Below, piece after piece: positions 26,645 through 34,892 of a DNA stretch of 41,095 nucleotides. Each line of letters opens with the position of its first letter. The first letter of the stretch is position 1. The translations under genes were made by a program, and so were the position numbers. The DNA is from a virus. The notes under the pieces are model-generated. The model had not been told where the DNA came from and ran no database searches. It saw only the letters and a program-made list of their open reading frames with translations. Where the stretch lies: the IMG/VR virus record IMGVR_UViG_3300021602_000012, positions 1 to 41,095 of that record; one strand, 5' to 3'.

Positions 26645-28270
26645 ATGAAAAACCTTTTTAGCCTGAAAAACATCGGCGCCTTTGTTGGCCTGATGGCTCT
26701 CGCCGCCTTGTCTCAAGCCGGCTTGATTTCGCAAGACGCGCTCCTGGGTCTGGCGTTTGTTGGCTCCATCGCTGGCGCCACTACGCAAGAAACCCTTGAC
26801 CTCATGAAAGGCGCATTGAACACGCCCAACGACGACATCAGCAAGTCAATCACGACCGGCACTGGCCTTGTTGCGTATGACCTACAAGCGCCTGCGAAAA
26901 ACCTGTACCCCGTACAGACTCCGTTGCGCAACCGCATTCCGCGCGTTGGCCCCGGCACCGGTGTGGCCACCAACTGGCGCGTCGTTCGCAACATCATCGG
27001 CTCTGGCTTCGATAACACCGGTTGGGTGCCCGAAGGTCAACGCTCTGGCCGCATGTCGTACAGCACGTACAACAAGGCCGCCAATTACGTGACCCTGGGT
27101 GAAGAAGACTCGGTGACGTTCGAGGCAGTCAACGCCGGCAAGACCTTTGAAGACCTGCGCGCCAGCATGTCGGTTCGCCTGTTGCAGAAGATGATGCTCA
27201 AGGAAGAAATCGCGATCCTGGGCGGCAACACTTCCCTGTCGCTCGGCACTGCCAGCACGCCCACGGCTTCTGCCGCCGGCTCTGGTGCAACCCTGCCCGC
27301 AGCAACCTACTCGGTGATCGTTGTGGCTCTGACGCTGGAAGGCTACCTGAATTCCAGCCTGTCTAGCGGCGTGGCAACCACCATGACCGTGGCCGGCGCG
27401 GACGGCGGCTCCTACACCATCAAGGGCGGTAGCTCCAACAAGAGCGCAGCGGCCTCGCAAGCCATTACCCTGGGCCAAACCCTGTCGGCCGTCACTGCTG
27501 TTGTGAATGGCGCCGTCGGTTACGCATGGTTTGTCGGCACTGCTGGCGCTGAAAAGCTGGAAAAGATCACCACGATCAATTCCGCCACTTTCTCTGCCCC
27601 GCTGGCTGGCACCGGCCAAGCTGCAACGGCGATCACCGCTGACAATTCCGCCAATACCGGCACGCCCGGCTTTGACGGCCTGTTGACCACGGCATTCTTG
27701 CCCGGTTCAAGCGCTGTTGTCACCTCGCTGGCAACCGGCACTGCTGGCACCGGTACACCGCTCACCGGCTCTGGCCGTGGTTCTGTGGTCGAAATCGACG
27801 CCATGCTGCAAGCCATGTGGGACCAGTACCAACTTGGCGCGACGGTCATTTACGTCAACAGCCAGGAGTTGAAAAACATCACCACCAAAGTGATCGGCAC
27901 CGGCAACGCCGCACTGGTTCGCTGGCAAGGTGGCGCTGGCGCTGGTAGCGATCCGTTCCAACTGACGGCTGGCGGCACCATCAGCTTCTACTTCAACCCG
28001 TTCACACCGGACGGCGGCAAGATGATCCCGGTGCGCATTCACCCGAAGGTCCCGCCGGGAACGATCCTCGCCTACTGCGAAGACCTGCCGATCACGTATC
28101 AGAACAACCAAGTTCAAAACGTGGCCGAAATCAAGACCCGCATGGACTACTACCAAATCGACTGGCCGGTGCGCAGCCGCCAATACGAAACCGGTGTGTA
28201 TTCCGAGCAAGTCCTGGCTGTGTACGCGCCGTTCGCCATGGCCGTGCTGACCAACATTGCCAACGGATAA
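26645..28270 (+). CDS. Major capsid protein (HK97 fold) with inserted beta domain
   Basis: 541 residues. The capsid core is seen in TPLRNRIPRVGPGTGVATNW, SVTFEAVNAGKTFEDLRASM, LLQKMMLKEEIAILGGN and the C-terminal IHPKVPPGTILAYCEDLPIT, with WPVRSRQYETGVYSEQVLAV. Between about 197 and 335 lies a Thr/Ser/Ala/Gly-rich beta-strand insertion (TYSVIVVALTLEGYLNSSLS, GAVGYAWFVGTAGAEKLEKI), which looks like an Ig/FN3-type surface domain. A hydrophobic N-terminus (residues 9-42) may act as delta domain or be removed by the protease. It forms the icosahedral shell. Confidence 0.9.
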   Translation: MKNLFSLKNIGAFVGLMALAALSQAGLISQDALLGLAFVGSIAGATTQETLDLMKGALNTPNDDISKSITTGTGLVAYDLQAPAKNLYPVQTPLRNRIPRVGPGTGVATNWRVVRNIIGSGFDNTGWVPEGQRSGRMSYSTYNKAANYVTLGEEDSVTFEAVNAGKTFEDLRASMSVRLLQKMMLKEEIAILGGNTSLSLGTASTPTASAAGSGATLPAATYSVIVVALTLEGYLNSSLSSGVATTMTVAGADGGSYTIKGGSSNKSAAASQAITLGQTLSAVTAVVNGAVGYAWFVGTAGAEKLEKITTINSATFSAPLAGTGQAATAITADNSANTGTPGFDGLLTTAFLPGSSAVVTSLATGTAGTGTPLTGSGRGSVVEIDAMLQAMWDQYQLGATVIYVNSQELKNITTKVIGTGNAALVRWQGGAGAGSDPFQLTAGGTISFYFNPFTPDGGKMIPVRIHPKVPPGTILAYCEDLPITYQNNQVQNVAEIKTRMDYYQIDWPVRSRQYETGVYSEQVLAVYAPFAMAVLTNIANG

Positions 28271-28294
28271 AACACCGCAAAGCGATGTAGCAAG

Positions 28295-28316
28295 GGGGCG
28301 GGCTTCGGCCCGTCCC
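28295..28316 (+). terminator. Strong TTCG hairpin after the capsid gene
   Basis: Nine-bp GC stem GGGGCGGGC / GCCCGTCCC with a TTCG tetraloop and no T run. It probably stabilises or attenuates the capsid mRNA rather than ending it completely. Confidence 0.7.
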
Positions 28317-28348
28317 TATTCCCACCAAATTTCAGACAAAGGCCAATC

Positions 28349-28654
28349 ATGAAAATGCAAGCACCAGAAGGCGCGACCGGGGTGAGTCACGACGGCGTGA
28401 ATTACGAGGTTGTGAACGGCGTCATTACGGTCCCGCATGACGCGCAAAGCTCCCTTGAGTCCTTTGGCTATACCCCGATCCTCGAAGGGTCGGAAGACGC
28501 GGCTGACGTTGCCGTAGAGGCCGCTGTTGTAGAAAAGCGCCGTGGCCGCCCAAGCAAGGCTGAGCTCGCAGCGCGACTTGTAGCGGATCAACAAATTGAA
28601 GCCGCCGCAGCAGATCAAGTGGCAGCAGATCAAGCCGCACTGGCCAGCGAGTAA
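28349..28654 (+). CDS. Small head protein with AT-hook-like motif
   Basis: 101 residues. N-terminus MKMQAPEGATGVSHDGVNYE, NGVITVPHDAQSSLESFGYT is a beta-hairpin pattern common to small proteins between capsid and connector genes. Residues about 62-70 read EKRRGRPSK, an AT-hook-like RGRP core, followed by a helical Ala/Gln tail. It may contact packaged DNA or act as a cement or connector accessory. The motif could also be chance in a basic linker. Confidence 0.75.
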   Translation: MKMQAPEGATGVSHDGVNYEVVNGVITVPHDAQSSLESFGYTPILEGSEDAADVAVEAAVVEKRRGRPSKAELAARLVADQQIEAAAADQVAADQAALASE

Positions 28655-28663
28655 CCAAGTGTC

Positions 28664-29221
28664 ATGGCGGCAGGCGACCTCACCACATTGGCAGCAGTCA
28701 AGGATTGGCTGCAAATAAGCGGCTACACCGATGACGCGCTGTTGACGCGCCTGATCGCCAATTGCAGCGCCGGAATTCAAAACTATTTGAACCGGAATTT
28801 CGCTCTGACCAATTACGACGAAGTGCGCAGCGGCACGGGCACGCGGCGCATGCTGTTCGCAAATTACCCGGCCACTTCAATTTCAGCCGTGACTGTTGAC
28901 GGCGCCGACGTTCAAAAGTCCCCCGACGGAATTCATTTGCCAGGGTGGGTAAACGACTCTCGCGGAATCATCATGATTGGCGGCGTGTGGACCGCAGGCG
29001 TCAACAACGTGACGTTTTCGTACACCGCAGGCTTTGCCGAGCCGCCTGCGGACATTACCCAGGCGTGCATTGATTGGGTCAGCTTCATTTACCGTCGCCG
29101 CGACCGCATTGGCCACGCCAGCAAGAGCGTGCAGGGTGAAACTGTGAGCTACATCACAAGCGCCATGCCGTCCGAAGTCGGGTTTGCACTGTCTCCACAC
29201 AAAAAGGTGGTGCCACTGTGA
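28664..29221 (+). CDS. Head-tail connector, HK97 gp6-like
   Basis: 185 residues. LTTLAAVKDWLQISGYTDDA, LLTRLIANCSAGIQNYLNRN, then a beta part (NYPATSISAVTVDGADVQKS, VTFSYTAGFAEPPADITQAC) and a helical end IDWVSFIYRRRDRIGHASKS. This is the gp6/gp15-type connector that rings the portal. Its stop overlaps the GTG of the next gene. Confidence 0.85.
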   Translation: MAAGDLTTLAAVKDWLQISGYTDDALLTRLIANCSAGIQNYLNRNFALTNYDEVRSGTGTRRMLFANYPATSISAVTVDGADVQKSPDGIHLPGWVNDSRGIIMIGGVWTAGVNNVTFSYTAGFAEPPADITQACIDWVSFIYRRRDRIGHASKSVQGETVSYITSAMPSEVGFALSPHKKVVPL

Positions 29222-29685
29222 AGATTACCGGCAAGGTCGAGGGCGGCAACGCCCTGATCCAGAGCACCAACCTGCTGAGCTCGCAAATGATTGAGCGGCT
29301 GCGCAAAGTCGTGGCCAAGCTGGCCGTCGAGTTGGTGGCCAAGGTCAAGTCCGAAAAACTCAGCGACCAAGTGCTGCACGTTCGCACGGGCCGCCTGCGC
29401 CGGTCGATCACGTTTCGGTTGAACAACAGCATGCCCAACACGGCCACGGCCACGGTGGGCACCAACGTGAGCTATGCACGCATTCACGAATACGGCTTCA
29501 AAGGGCCGGTGAACGTGCGCACGTACATGCGCAAAGCGGCCAATGGCGGCGAAGTTGTGGTGAAGGCTCACGTGCGCAATGTGAACATGCCAGAGCGGAG
29601 TTTTTTGCGCTCGGCGCTCGGTGAAATGAAGGGCGAAATCATGCAGCGCATGAACGACGCCATCGTCGGGAGGGTGACGGCATGA
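29218..29685 (+). CDS. HK97 gp10-like head-tail joining protein
   Basis: 155 residues from GTG 29218, overlapping the previous TGA. HVRTGRLRRSITFRLNNSMP and ATVGTNVSYARIHEYGFKGP are the hallmark of gp10-like proteins; PERSFLRSALGEMKGEIMQR ends it. It forms part of the neck between connector and tail. ATGA overlap with the next gene. Confidence 0.9.
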   Translation: MKITGKVEGGNALIQSTNLLSSQMIERLRKVVAKLAVELVAKVKSEKLSDQVLHVRTGRLRRSITFRLNNSMPNTATATVGTNVSYARIHEYGFKGPVNVRTYMRKAANGGEVVVKAHVRNVNMPERSFLRSALGEMKGEIMQRMNDAIVGRVTA

Positions 29686-30125
29686 ACCGCGAAGCAATTG
29701 CCGGCGCGCTTTTTGGCAGGCTGTCGGCCGCGACCGGATTTTCTGGCACGGCGTCATTCAAGACCGCCAGCCGTAGATTCAAGCTGTTTTCTGACGTGTC
29801 GCCAGCGGACCAGCCCGCGCTGTTCCTAATCCAGCGCGGCGAAAACGTGAGCACCGTTCCAGGCCAACCGAGCGTGTACGTGCTTTCGTTTGACGTTGCC
29901 ATTTATGCGCACACCGGTGGCGATGTGAATGTGCCACCGGCATCCATCATCAATCCGCTCCTTGACGCCGTAACCACAGCCCTGGCGCCCGAGGCCGTTT
30001 CCAACAAACAAACCCTTGGCGGGCTTGTGCAGCACGCATGGGTCGAGGGCGAGATTCAAACCGACGAGGGCCTGCTTCAACAGCAGGGCTACGCCCTGGT
30101 CCCCATCAAAGTCAAGGCCGTGTAG
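29682..30125 (+). CDS. Tail terminator-like protein
   Basis: 147 residues, MNREAIAGALFGRLSAATGF. The middle RFKLFSDVSPADQPALFLIQ and VYVLSFDVAIYAHTGGDVNV, NPLLDAVTTALAPEA and the end QHAWVEGEIQTDEGLLQQQG match minor tail or terminator proteins that cap the tail tube. It precedes the major tail protein, as in other siphophages. Confidence 0.8.
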   Translation: MNREAIAGALFGRLSAATGFSGTASFKTASRRFKLFSDVSPADQPALFLIQRGENVSTVPGQPSVYVLSFDVAIYAHTGGDVNVPPASIINPLLDAVTTALAPEAVSNKQTLGGLVQHAWVEGEIQTDEGLLQQQGYALVPIKVKAV

Positions 30126-30147
30126 CCGGTCATTTTTTAACCTTCAC

Positions 30148-30164
30148 CACTACCGAAACGATAG
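30148..30164 (+). promoter_or_regulatory. CACTACCGAAACGATAG element before the major tail gene
   Basis: Identical to the 14794 copy. It lies in the 48-base gap and runs into the AGGAGAG ribosome-binding site of the tail gene. Confidence 0.6.
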
Positions 30165-30173
30165 GAGAGAATC

Positions 30174-30944
30174 ATGTCCCAATTTGCATTTGGCGCCGGG
30201 AATATGTATGTCACACCGCTGCAAGACGCACGCGGTAACAACATTTCCAACCCCACACCCTACCCGTTGATGGTGCTGCAAGACGGCAGCGTTGACTTCT
30301 CTGGCGACATCAAGGAACTGTATGGCCAGAACCAATTTGCCGTGGCTGTTGGCCGTGGCAAGGTGAAGCTGCAAATCAAGGTGAAGCCCGCCCGTATTTT
30401 TGCTGGCGTGTGGAATACCTTGTTTTTTGGCCAGACCGTCAACCCAGGCTTGTTCGCCGTGTTTACCGATACCACTGGCGCCACGGTGCCGGCCACACCA
30501 TTTCAGATCACCGCAACGCCGCCCAACAGCGGCACGTTCGTGGCCGAAAAGGGTGTCATTGATGCCAATGGCAACCCCATGACGCGCGTGGCTAGTGCGC
30601 CGGCAACCGGCCAGTATTCGGTCAACGCTTCGACTGGTGCCTACACCTTTGCGGCCGCCGACACGGGTAAGGTTGTGTACATCAATTTCCAGTACAGCAC
30701 CAGCACTATTGCCACTGGACAGAAGCAAACAGTGCAAAACCTGCCCATGGGTTATGCGCCGACGTTTGCCGCGTCACTCTCTGTGAGCTACCTGGGGAAA
30801 CTCACCAGCTTCGACTTCCCCATGTGCATTGGCAACAAGATGACTGTCGGCTTCAAAAACGAAGACTTTGCGGTGCCAGAGTTCGACTTCCAGGCGTTTG
30901 ACAACGGCACCGGCAACCCGATGTCCTGGTCAACTTCGGAGTAA
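30174..30944 (+). CDS. Major tail tube protein
   Basis: 256 residues, MSQFAFGAGNMYVTPLQDAR. FGAGxxYVTP, QDGSVDFSGDIKELYGQNQF, GRGKVKLQIKVKPARI and FDFPMCIGNKMTVGFKNEDF, then VPEFDFQAFDNGTGNPMSWS, are typical of phage major tail proteins of this layout. The middle (about 95-190) carries a beta-rich segment like an inserted domain. It polymerises as the tail tube. Followed by the tail chaperones. Confidence 0.85.
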   Translation: MSQFAFGAGNMYVTPLQDARGNNISNPTPYPLMVLQDGSVDFSGDIKELYGQNQFAVAVGRGKVKLQIKVKPARIFAGVWNTLFFGQTVNPGLFAVFTDTTGATVPATPFQITATPPNSGTFVAEKGVIDANGNPMTRVASAPATGQYSVNASTGAYTFAAADTGKVVYINFQYSTSTIATGQKQTVQNLPMGYAPTFAASLSVSYLGKLTSFDFPMCIGNKMTVGFKNEDFAVPEFDFQAFDNGTGNPMSWSTSE

Positions 30945-30948
30945 TCGC

Positions 30949-31284
30949 ATGGAGTTGAAACCAAACCCCACGCTGATTGATGGCACGGTTGTCAACATGG
31001 GCGGCGTGCGCATGCTGCTGCCCTCGTTGAACTTCCGGCAAATGAAGGCGCTCAAGGCAAACCTGGACGGCTTGGCCGCAGGGACCCAAGACCAAGATCA
31101 ATTCATGACCCTGGCCGCGCCTGTCATTTTTGCTTCGATCACCAGAAACTACTCTGGTGTTTCCCTTGACGATATGGAAGACCTGCTGGACTTGAACAAC
31201 GTGGCCGACGCCGTGAAGGCGGTCATGGGTCAGTCAGGGCTTGTTGTATCGGGGGAAGCCGTGGGGATGGCGACGGTCCAATAG
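30949..31284 (+). CDS. Tail assembly chaperone (G-like)
   Basis: 111 residues from ATG 30949. Helical, with LLPSLNFRQMKALKANLDGL and LDDMEDLLDLNNVADAVKAV. Position between the tube and tape-measure genes and a -1 overlapping reading frame are the G/GT hallmark. It binds the tape measure during assembly. The reading frame ends SGEAVGMATVQ at TAG 31282. Confidence 0.8.
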   Translation: MELKPNPTLIDGTVVNMGGVRMLLPSLNFRQMKALKANLDGLAAGTQDQDQFMTLAAPVIFASITRNYSGVSLDDMEDLLDLNNVADAVKAVMGQSGLVVSGEAVGMATVQ

Positions 31285-31547
31285 ATTGGGACGACATCTA
31301 TGTCCACTTGCTTAATTGCTTTCCAGGGTGGACATGGGAGTACATAGACGATCACATGACCATCCCCAGGCTGTTGGCCATCAACAAGTACCACAAACGG
31401 AACCCGCCAATTCACATCATGGTCGCAGCCTATCTCGAAGCCGGAACAAAGGACGACGCACCAGTATCACTGCCGGTGTCGTCGGGTCTTAACGACAAAG
31501 GGGAAAGCCTGTTTGACCTGTTCCCTGGCCGGGTAGGGAAGGCATAA
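31254..31547 (+). CDS. -1 frame T extension of the tail chaperone (GT-like)
   Basis: The -1 frame is open before the G stop and reads PIDWDDIYVHLLNCFPGWTW, EYIDDHMTIPRLLAINKYHK, RNPPIHIMVAAYLEAG, a typical GT C-terminal domain. No good independent start exists (only TTG 31308). A run GGGGGAAG (31251-31258) is the best slip site; GGGGATG (31263-31269) is a second option. The domain therefore is probably made as a G-T fusion by ribosomal frameshifting. Confidence 0.75.
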   Translation, partial: GSRGDGDGPIDWDDIYVHLLNCFPGWTWEYIDDHMTIPRLLAINKYHKRNPPIHIMVAAYLEAGTKDDAPVSLPVSSGLNDKGESLFDLFPGRVGKA

Positions 31548-31549
31548 AC

Positions 31550-34303
31550 ATGGCACAGACACCAGAAGGCGTCAATGTAGTTTTTGGCGGCGACGCGACA
31601 GGCGCAGCCGCAGCCGCACAAAAGGCCGCCGAGGCGGTCAAAACTGCTGTTGAGGGCATGCGCCTGTCAATGGAAAAACTCAACAGTCAGTTTGAGCATG
31701 TCAGCAAAGGTTTCGCTGCAATCTCTGCGGCCGTTGCCGGCGGGTCGGCGCTCCAAGAGTTTGTTTCCAAGGCCGACGAGGTAACAAAAAGTGCTGTTGG
31801 CATGGGCAAAAGCCTGGGTATCAGTTCCACGGACGCAAGCGTTTTCAAATCGTCGCTGACAGAAGTTGGCGTGAGCACTGACGCGGTTGCATTGGCCGGC
31901 AAGCGCATCACTATGGCGTTGGCGCAGGGTGGCGAGAAGTTCAAAGCCTTGGGTGTTGAAACCAAAGATGCAAACGGCCAGTTCCGCAACAGTCGGGACA
32001 TCATGCTCGACGTGAACGAGAAGCTGCGCGGCTTTCGAGAAGGCACAGACCGCAACATTGAGTCCATGAAAATTTATGGCCGGTCGTACCAAGACCTTGC
32101 GCCGTTTATCAACAAGTACAAGGTGGAGCTTGAGGAAGAAGATATGGCTCGCGCTGGCGTCACGGCCGGTCAGGTGGAAGGGATGTCGGCGTCGCAACGG
32201 TATGCGCTGATTCAAGACCGGTTGCGCGAGCGCGCCGAGGCGCTTAATTTGGTTGTTGGCCAAGAAAGTGTGGACGCATCCAAGAAATACAACGACGCAA
32301 AACGGGCCATGGGCGAAGTCATGGAAGGTGTGCAGCGCACCATTGGGCAAGCGCTGCTACCAAGACTCACGGAAATGGCTCAGTGGTTCAACAGTGTTGG
32401 ACCCGAGGCTGTGTCGATCATGCGCGGTGTCATGAGCACCTACCTTGTGATCCAGGACGCGATTGCCGACAGCGCGAAGACTGTTTGGGAGGTGTTGTCT
32501 GGCGCATTCAAACAAATTGGCGCGGCCATTCAAAGTGTTTTCGGCGTCGGCTCAGAGCCTATGACGGGAATGCAGTTTTTCTCCAACGTGCTCACCGTCA
32601 TAAAAATCATGGTGATTGGCGTCAGTCAGGCCTTTCAACTGAGTATGTCGGCCATTGGAAACGCCATTGAGCAAACGGTCGATTGGTTCCGCACGTTTGG
32701 CGAGATTTACAAAGCTGTGTTCATGGATCACAGCAAGGATGCCGCAAGCGCCGCCTGGGAGGCCGGGTTTAACCGCCGAAAGAAGATTGTTGCTGACGGC
32801 ATGGCTGCACTGTCCAACATCGCACTCAAGGGTGCGGACGACATAAACAAGGCGCTCGAAACCAATCCAATGACCGGGCGCAAGGAAACCGACACGAAAG
32901 ACCCAAAGGACGAAAAAGGAAAAACGTCAACCGGGAAAATGGGCGGGAAAGCCAACACGCTGGCAGTGTTGAAAGCTGAGCTTGATGCAGCCATCGCGCT
33001 CCAAAAGGAAATGGACGCCGAGGCAATGCGCGAGTTGGAAGACCGGCACAAGAAGGAACTGGTGTCGGACCAACAGTTTTATGAGGAAAAAATCAAGCGC
33101 GAGCAAGCCATGTTTGACATGGAGATTGACGCCAAGAAAAAGGAACAGGCCGAACTCCAAAAGCAAAAGAGCGAAGCCGCAGGCGACCCGGCAAAGTTGA
33201 GCCAGATCGCCGCCAAAGAAATTGCCCTGAAAGGCCAGTTGCAGGTCCTCGACTTGAAGCGCGCGGCAGTTGCGGTTGACGCTAATCGCGAAATGGCCAA
33301 CGCTGAAACAGCGCGGCTCAGAAAAATCGAGGAAGCAACAGCCGCGTCAAAGAAAAAGCTGTTCGACATCGCCATGGCTGGCGAGTACGAAATGCTGTCC
33401 TTCAAAAAGGAAATGGGGCAGATCACAGCCGCCGAGGAAATCGACGCACAGCGGGAACTGCTGACGAGGAAGTACATAGCTGAAAAAGACGCCATGGTCC
33501 TGCTGCTGGCTAACGACAAATTGCTGGCCGCCGAGCGCACAAAGATTTACGACGACTTGGCCGCTCTGTACGCGCAGCACAACCAGGACATGGTGGCCAA
33601 TTCACACAAGGCTTCGGTTGAAGCCAATGCCCCGTGGAAGGCGTTTGAGAGCTCGCTGTCGAGCACCTTTGCATCAGGCCTGAATTCAATGCTGGCGGGC
33701 ACGCTCAGCTTTGGCCAAGCCCTGCGCGGCCTGTGGAAAACCATTTTGCAGGCGTTCATTCAAGAGTTTGTTGTCAAGAAAACAGCGGCGTGGATGGCCG
33801 GCGAAACAGCCAAAACCGGGGCCACGATTGTGGGTAACGAGGCGCGCACGGCATCGGATTGGTTTGCAGCCGGGCAGAGCGTTCTGGCCACGTCCTGGGC
33901 CGCTGTCAAAAACATCGCTGCAAAGGCCTGGGAAGCCGCTGCAAGCGTTTATGAATCGGTCGCAGCCATTCCTGTAGTCGGGCCGTTTATGGCGCCCGTA
34001 ATGGCTGCTGCCGCTGTCGGCACAGTCATTGGTTTTGCGTCGCACATTGCCAGCGCTTCTGGCGGGTACGACATTCCGGCTGGCGTGAACCCGGTCACGC
34101 AATTGCACCAGCGCGAAATGGTGTTGCCGGCCAAACATGCCGACGTAATCCGTAGCATGGCTGACGGCGGCGGCAGTGTTGGCGCTGGTAGCGGTGGCGG
34201 CGCCCCGATCCACATTCACGGCTCGCCCGACGACAGCATCAAGCTCAAGGATTTGGGCACTGTGCTCAGGAAGATGAACCGCAACTTCGAGTTTGTGAAA
34301 TGA
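31550..34303 (+). CDS. Tape measure protein
   Basis: 917 residues. N-terminus with FGGDATGAAAAAQKAAEAVK and LGISSTDASVFKSSLTEVGV; hydrophobic segments at about 345-370 (VIKIMVIGVSQAFQLSMSAI) and near the C-terminus (IPVVGPFMAPVMAAAAVGTV). A long charged coiled coil lies at about 475-620 (DRHKKELVSDQQFYEEKIKR, LQKQKSEAAG). It sets tail length and may enter the membrane during injection. Its ATG follows the T-frame stop by two bases, and it overlaps the next gene as ATGA. Confidence 0.95.
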   Translation: MAQTPEGVNVVFGGDATGAAAAAQKAAEAVKTAVEGMRLSMEKLNSQFEHVSKGFAAISAAVAGGSALQEFVSKADEVTKSAVGMGKSLGISSTDASVFKSSLTEVGVSTDAVALAGKRITMALAQGGEKFKALGVETKDANGQFRNSRDIMLDVNEKLRGFREGTDRNIESMKIYGRSYQDLAPFINKYKVELEEEDMARAGVTAGQVEGMSASQRYALIQDRLRERAEALNLVVGQESVDASKKYNDAKRAMGEVMEGVQRTIGQALLPRLTEMAQWFNSVGPEAVSIMRGVMSTYLVIQDAIADSAKTVWEVLSGAFKQIGAAIQSVFGVGSEPMTGMQFFSNVLTVIKIMVIGVSQAFQLSMSAIGNAIEQTVDWFRTFGEIYKAVFMDHSKDAASAAWEAGFNRRKKIVADGMAALSNIALKGADDINKALETNPMTGRKETDTKDPKDEKGKTSTGKMGGKANTLAVLKAELDAAIALQKEMDAEAMRELEDRHKKELVSDQQFYEEKIKREQAMFDMEIDAKKKEQAELQKQKSEAAGDPAKLSQIAAKEIALKGQLQVLDLKRAAVAVDANREMANAETARLRKIEEATAASKKKLFDIAMAGEYEMLSFKKEMGQITAAEEIDAQRELLTRKYIAEKDAMVLLLANDKLLAAERTKIYDDLAALYAQHNQDMVANSHKASVEANAPWKAFESSLSSTFASGLNSMLAGTLSFGQALRGLWKTILQAFIQEFVVKKTAAWMAGETAKTGATIVGNEARTASDWFAAGQSVLATSWAAVKNIAAKAWEAAASVYESVAAIPVVGPFMAPVMAAAAVGTVIGFASHIASASGGYDIPAGVNPVTQLHQREMVLPAKHADVIRSMADGGGSVGAGSGGGAPIHIHGSPDDSIKLKDLGTVLRKMNRNFEFVK

Positions 34304-34890
34304 GCAACGCCGTTTATCCCGCGCTCCCTGGCCTCACATTCAACGTCACGCGCGTGCCGATTTGGAGCACGACGACCAAAACAGCGGTGAGCCAGCGCGA
34401 GTACCGCACGGCCAACGTGAGCTATCCGCGTTACAGCTACAAGCTGAGCTATGAATTCTTGCGCGAAGGCGGCGCCTTCACTGAGCTCTCAGCACTGGCC
34501 GGGTTTTTCAACGCACGCAACGGCAGCTTTGATTCGTTCCTGTTCACCGATCCAGACGACAACGCTGTGACTGCGCAAAGCATTGGCGCGGGCAATGGAT
34601 CAACCAGGACATTTCAGTTGACGCGCTCTTTTGGCGGGTACGCTGAGCCCGTGTTTGATCCGAACGGGTCGCAGTCGATTTATCTCAATGGCACACTGAC
34701 AACAGCCTATTCCATTGGATCAACCGGCGTGGTCACATTCAACTCGGCGCCAGGGGCAGGTGTAGCCATCACGTGGACCGGCACCTTTTACCGACGGGTG
34801 AGATTTGTGCAGGACTCGACCGAGTTCAACAAGTTCATGCAAAACCTGTGGGACCTGAAAACAGTTGAGCTCATTTCGGTAAAGCCGTAA
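34300..34890 (+). CDS. DUF2460 tail tip protein
   Basis: 196 residues. PGLTFNVTRVPIWSTTTKTA, SYKLSYEFLREGGAFTELSA, LAGFFNARNGSFDSFLFTDP and VRFVQDSTEFNKFMQNLWDL are the DUF2460 signature. DUF2460 proteins are distal-tail components in siphophages and gene transfer agents (GTA gp12-like). The next three genes complete the same tail-tip set. Confidence 0.9.
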   Translation: MSNAVYPALPGLTFNVTRVPIWSTTTKTAVSQREYRTANVSYPRYSYKLSYEFLREGGAFTELSALAGFFNARNGSFDSFLFTDPDDNAVTAQSIGAGNGSTRTFQLTRSFGGYAEPVFDPNGSQSIYLNGTLTTAYSIGSTGVVTFNSAPGAGVAITWTGTFYRRVRFVQDSTEFNKFMQNLWDLKTVELISVKP

Positions 34891-34892
34891 CC

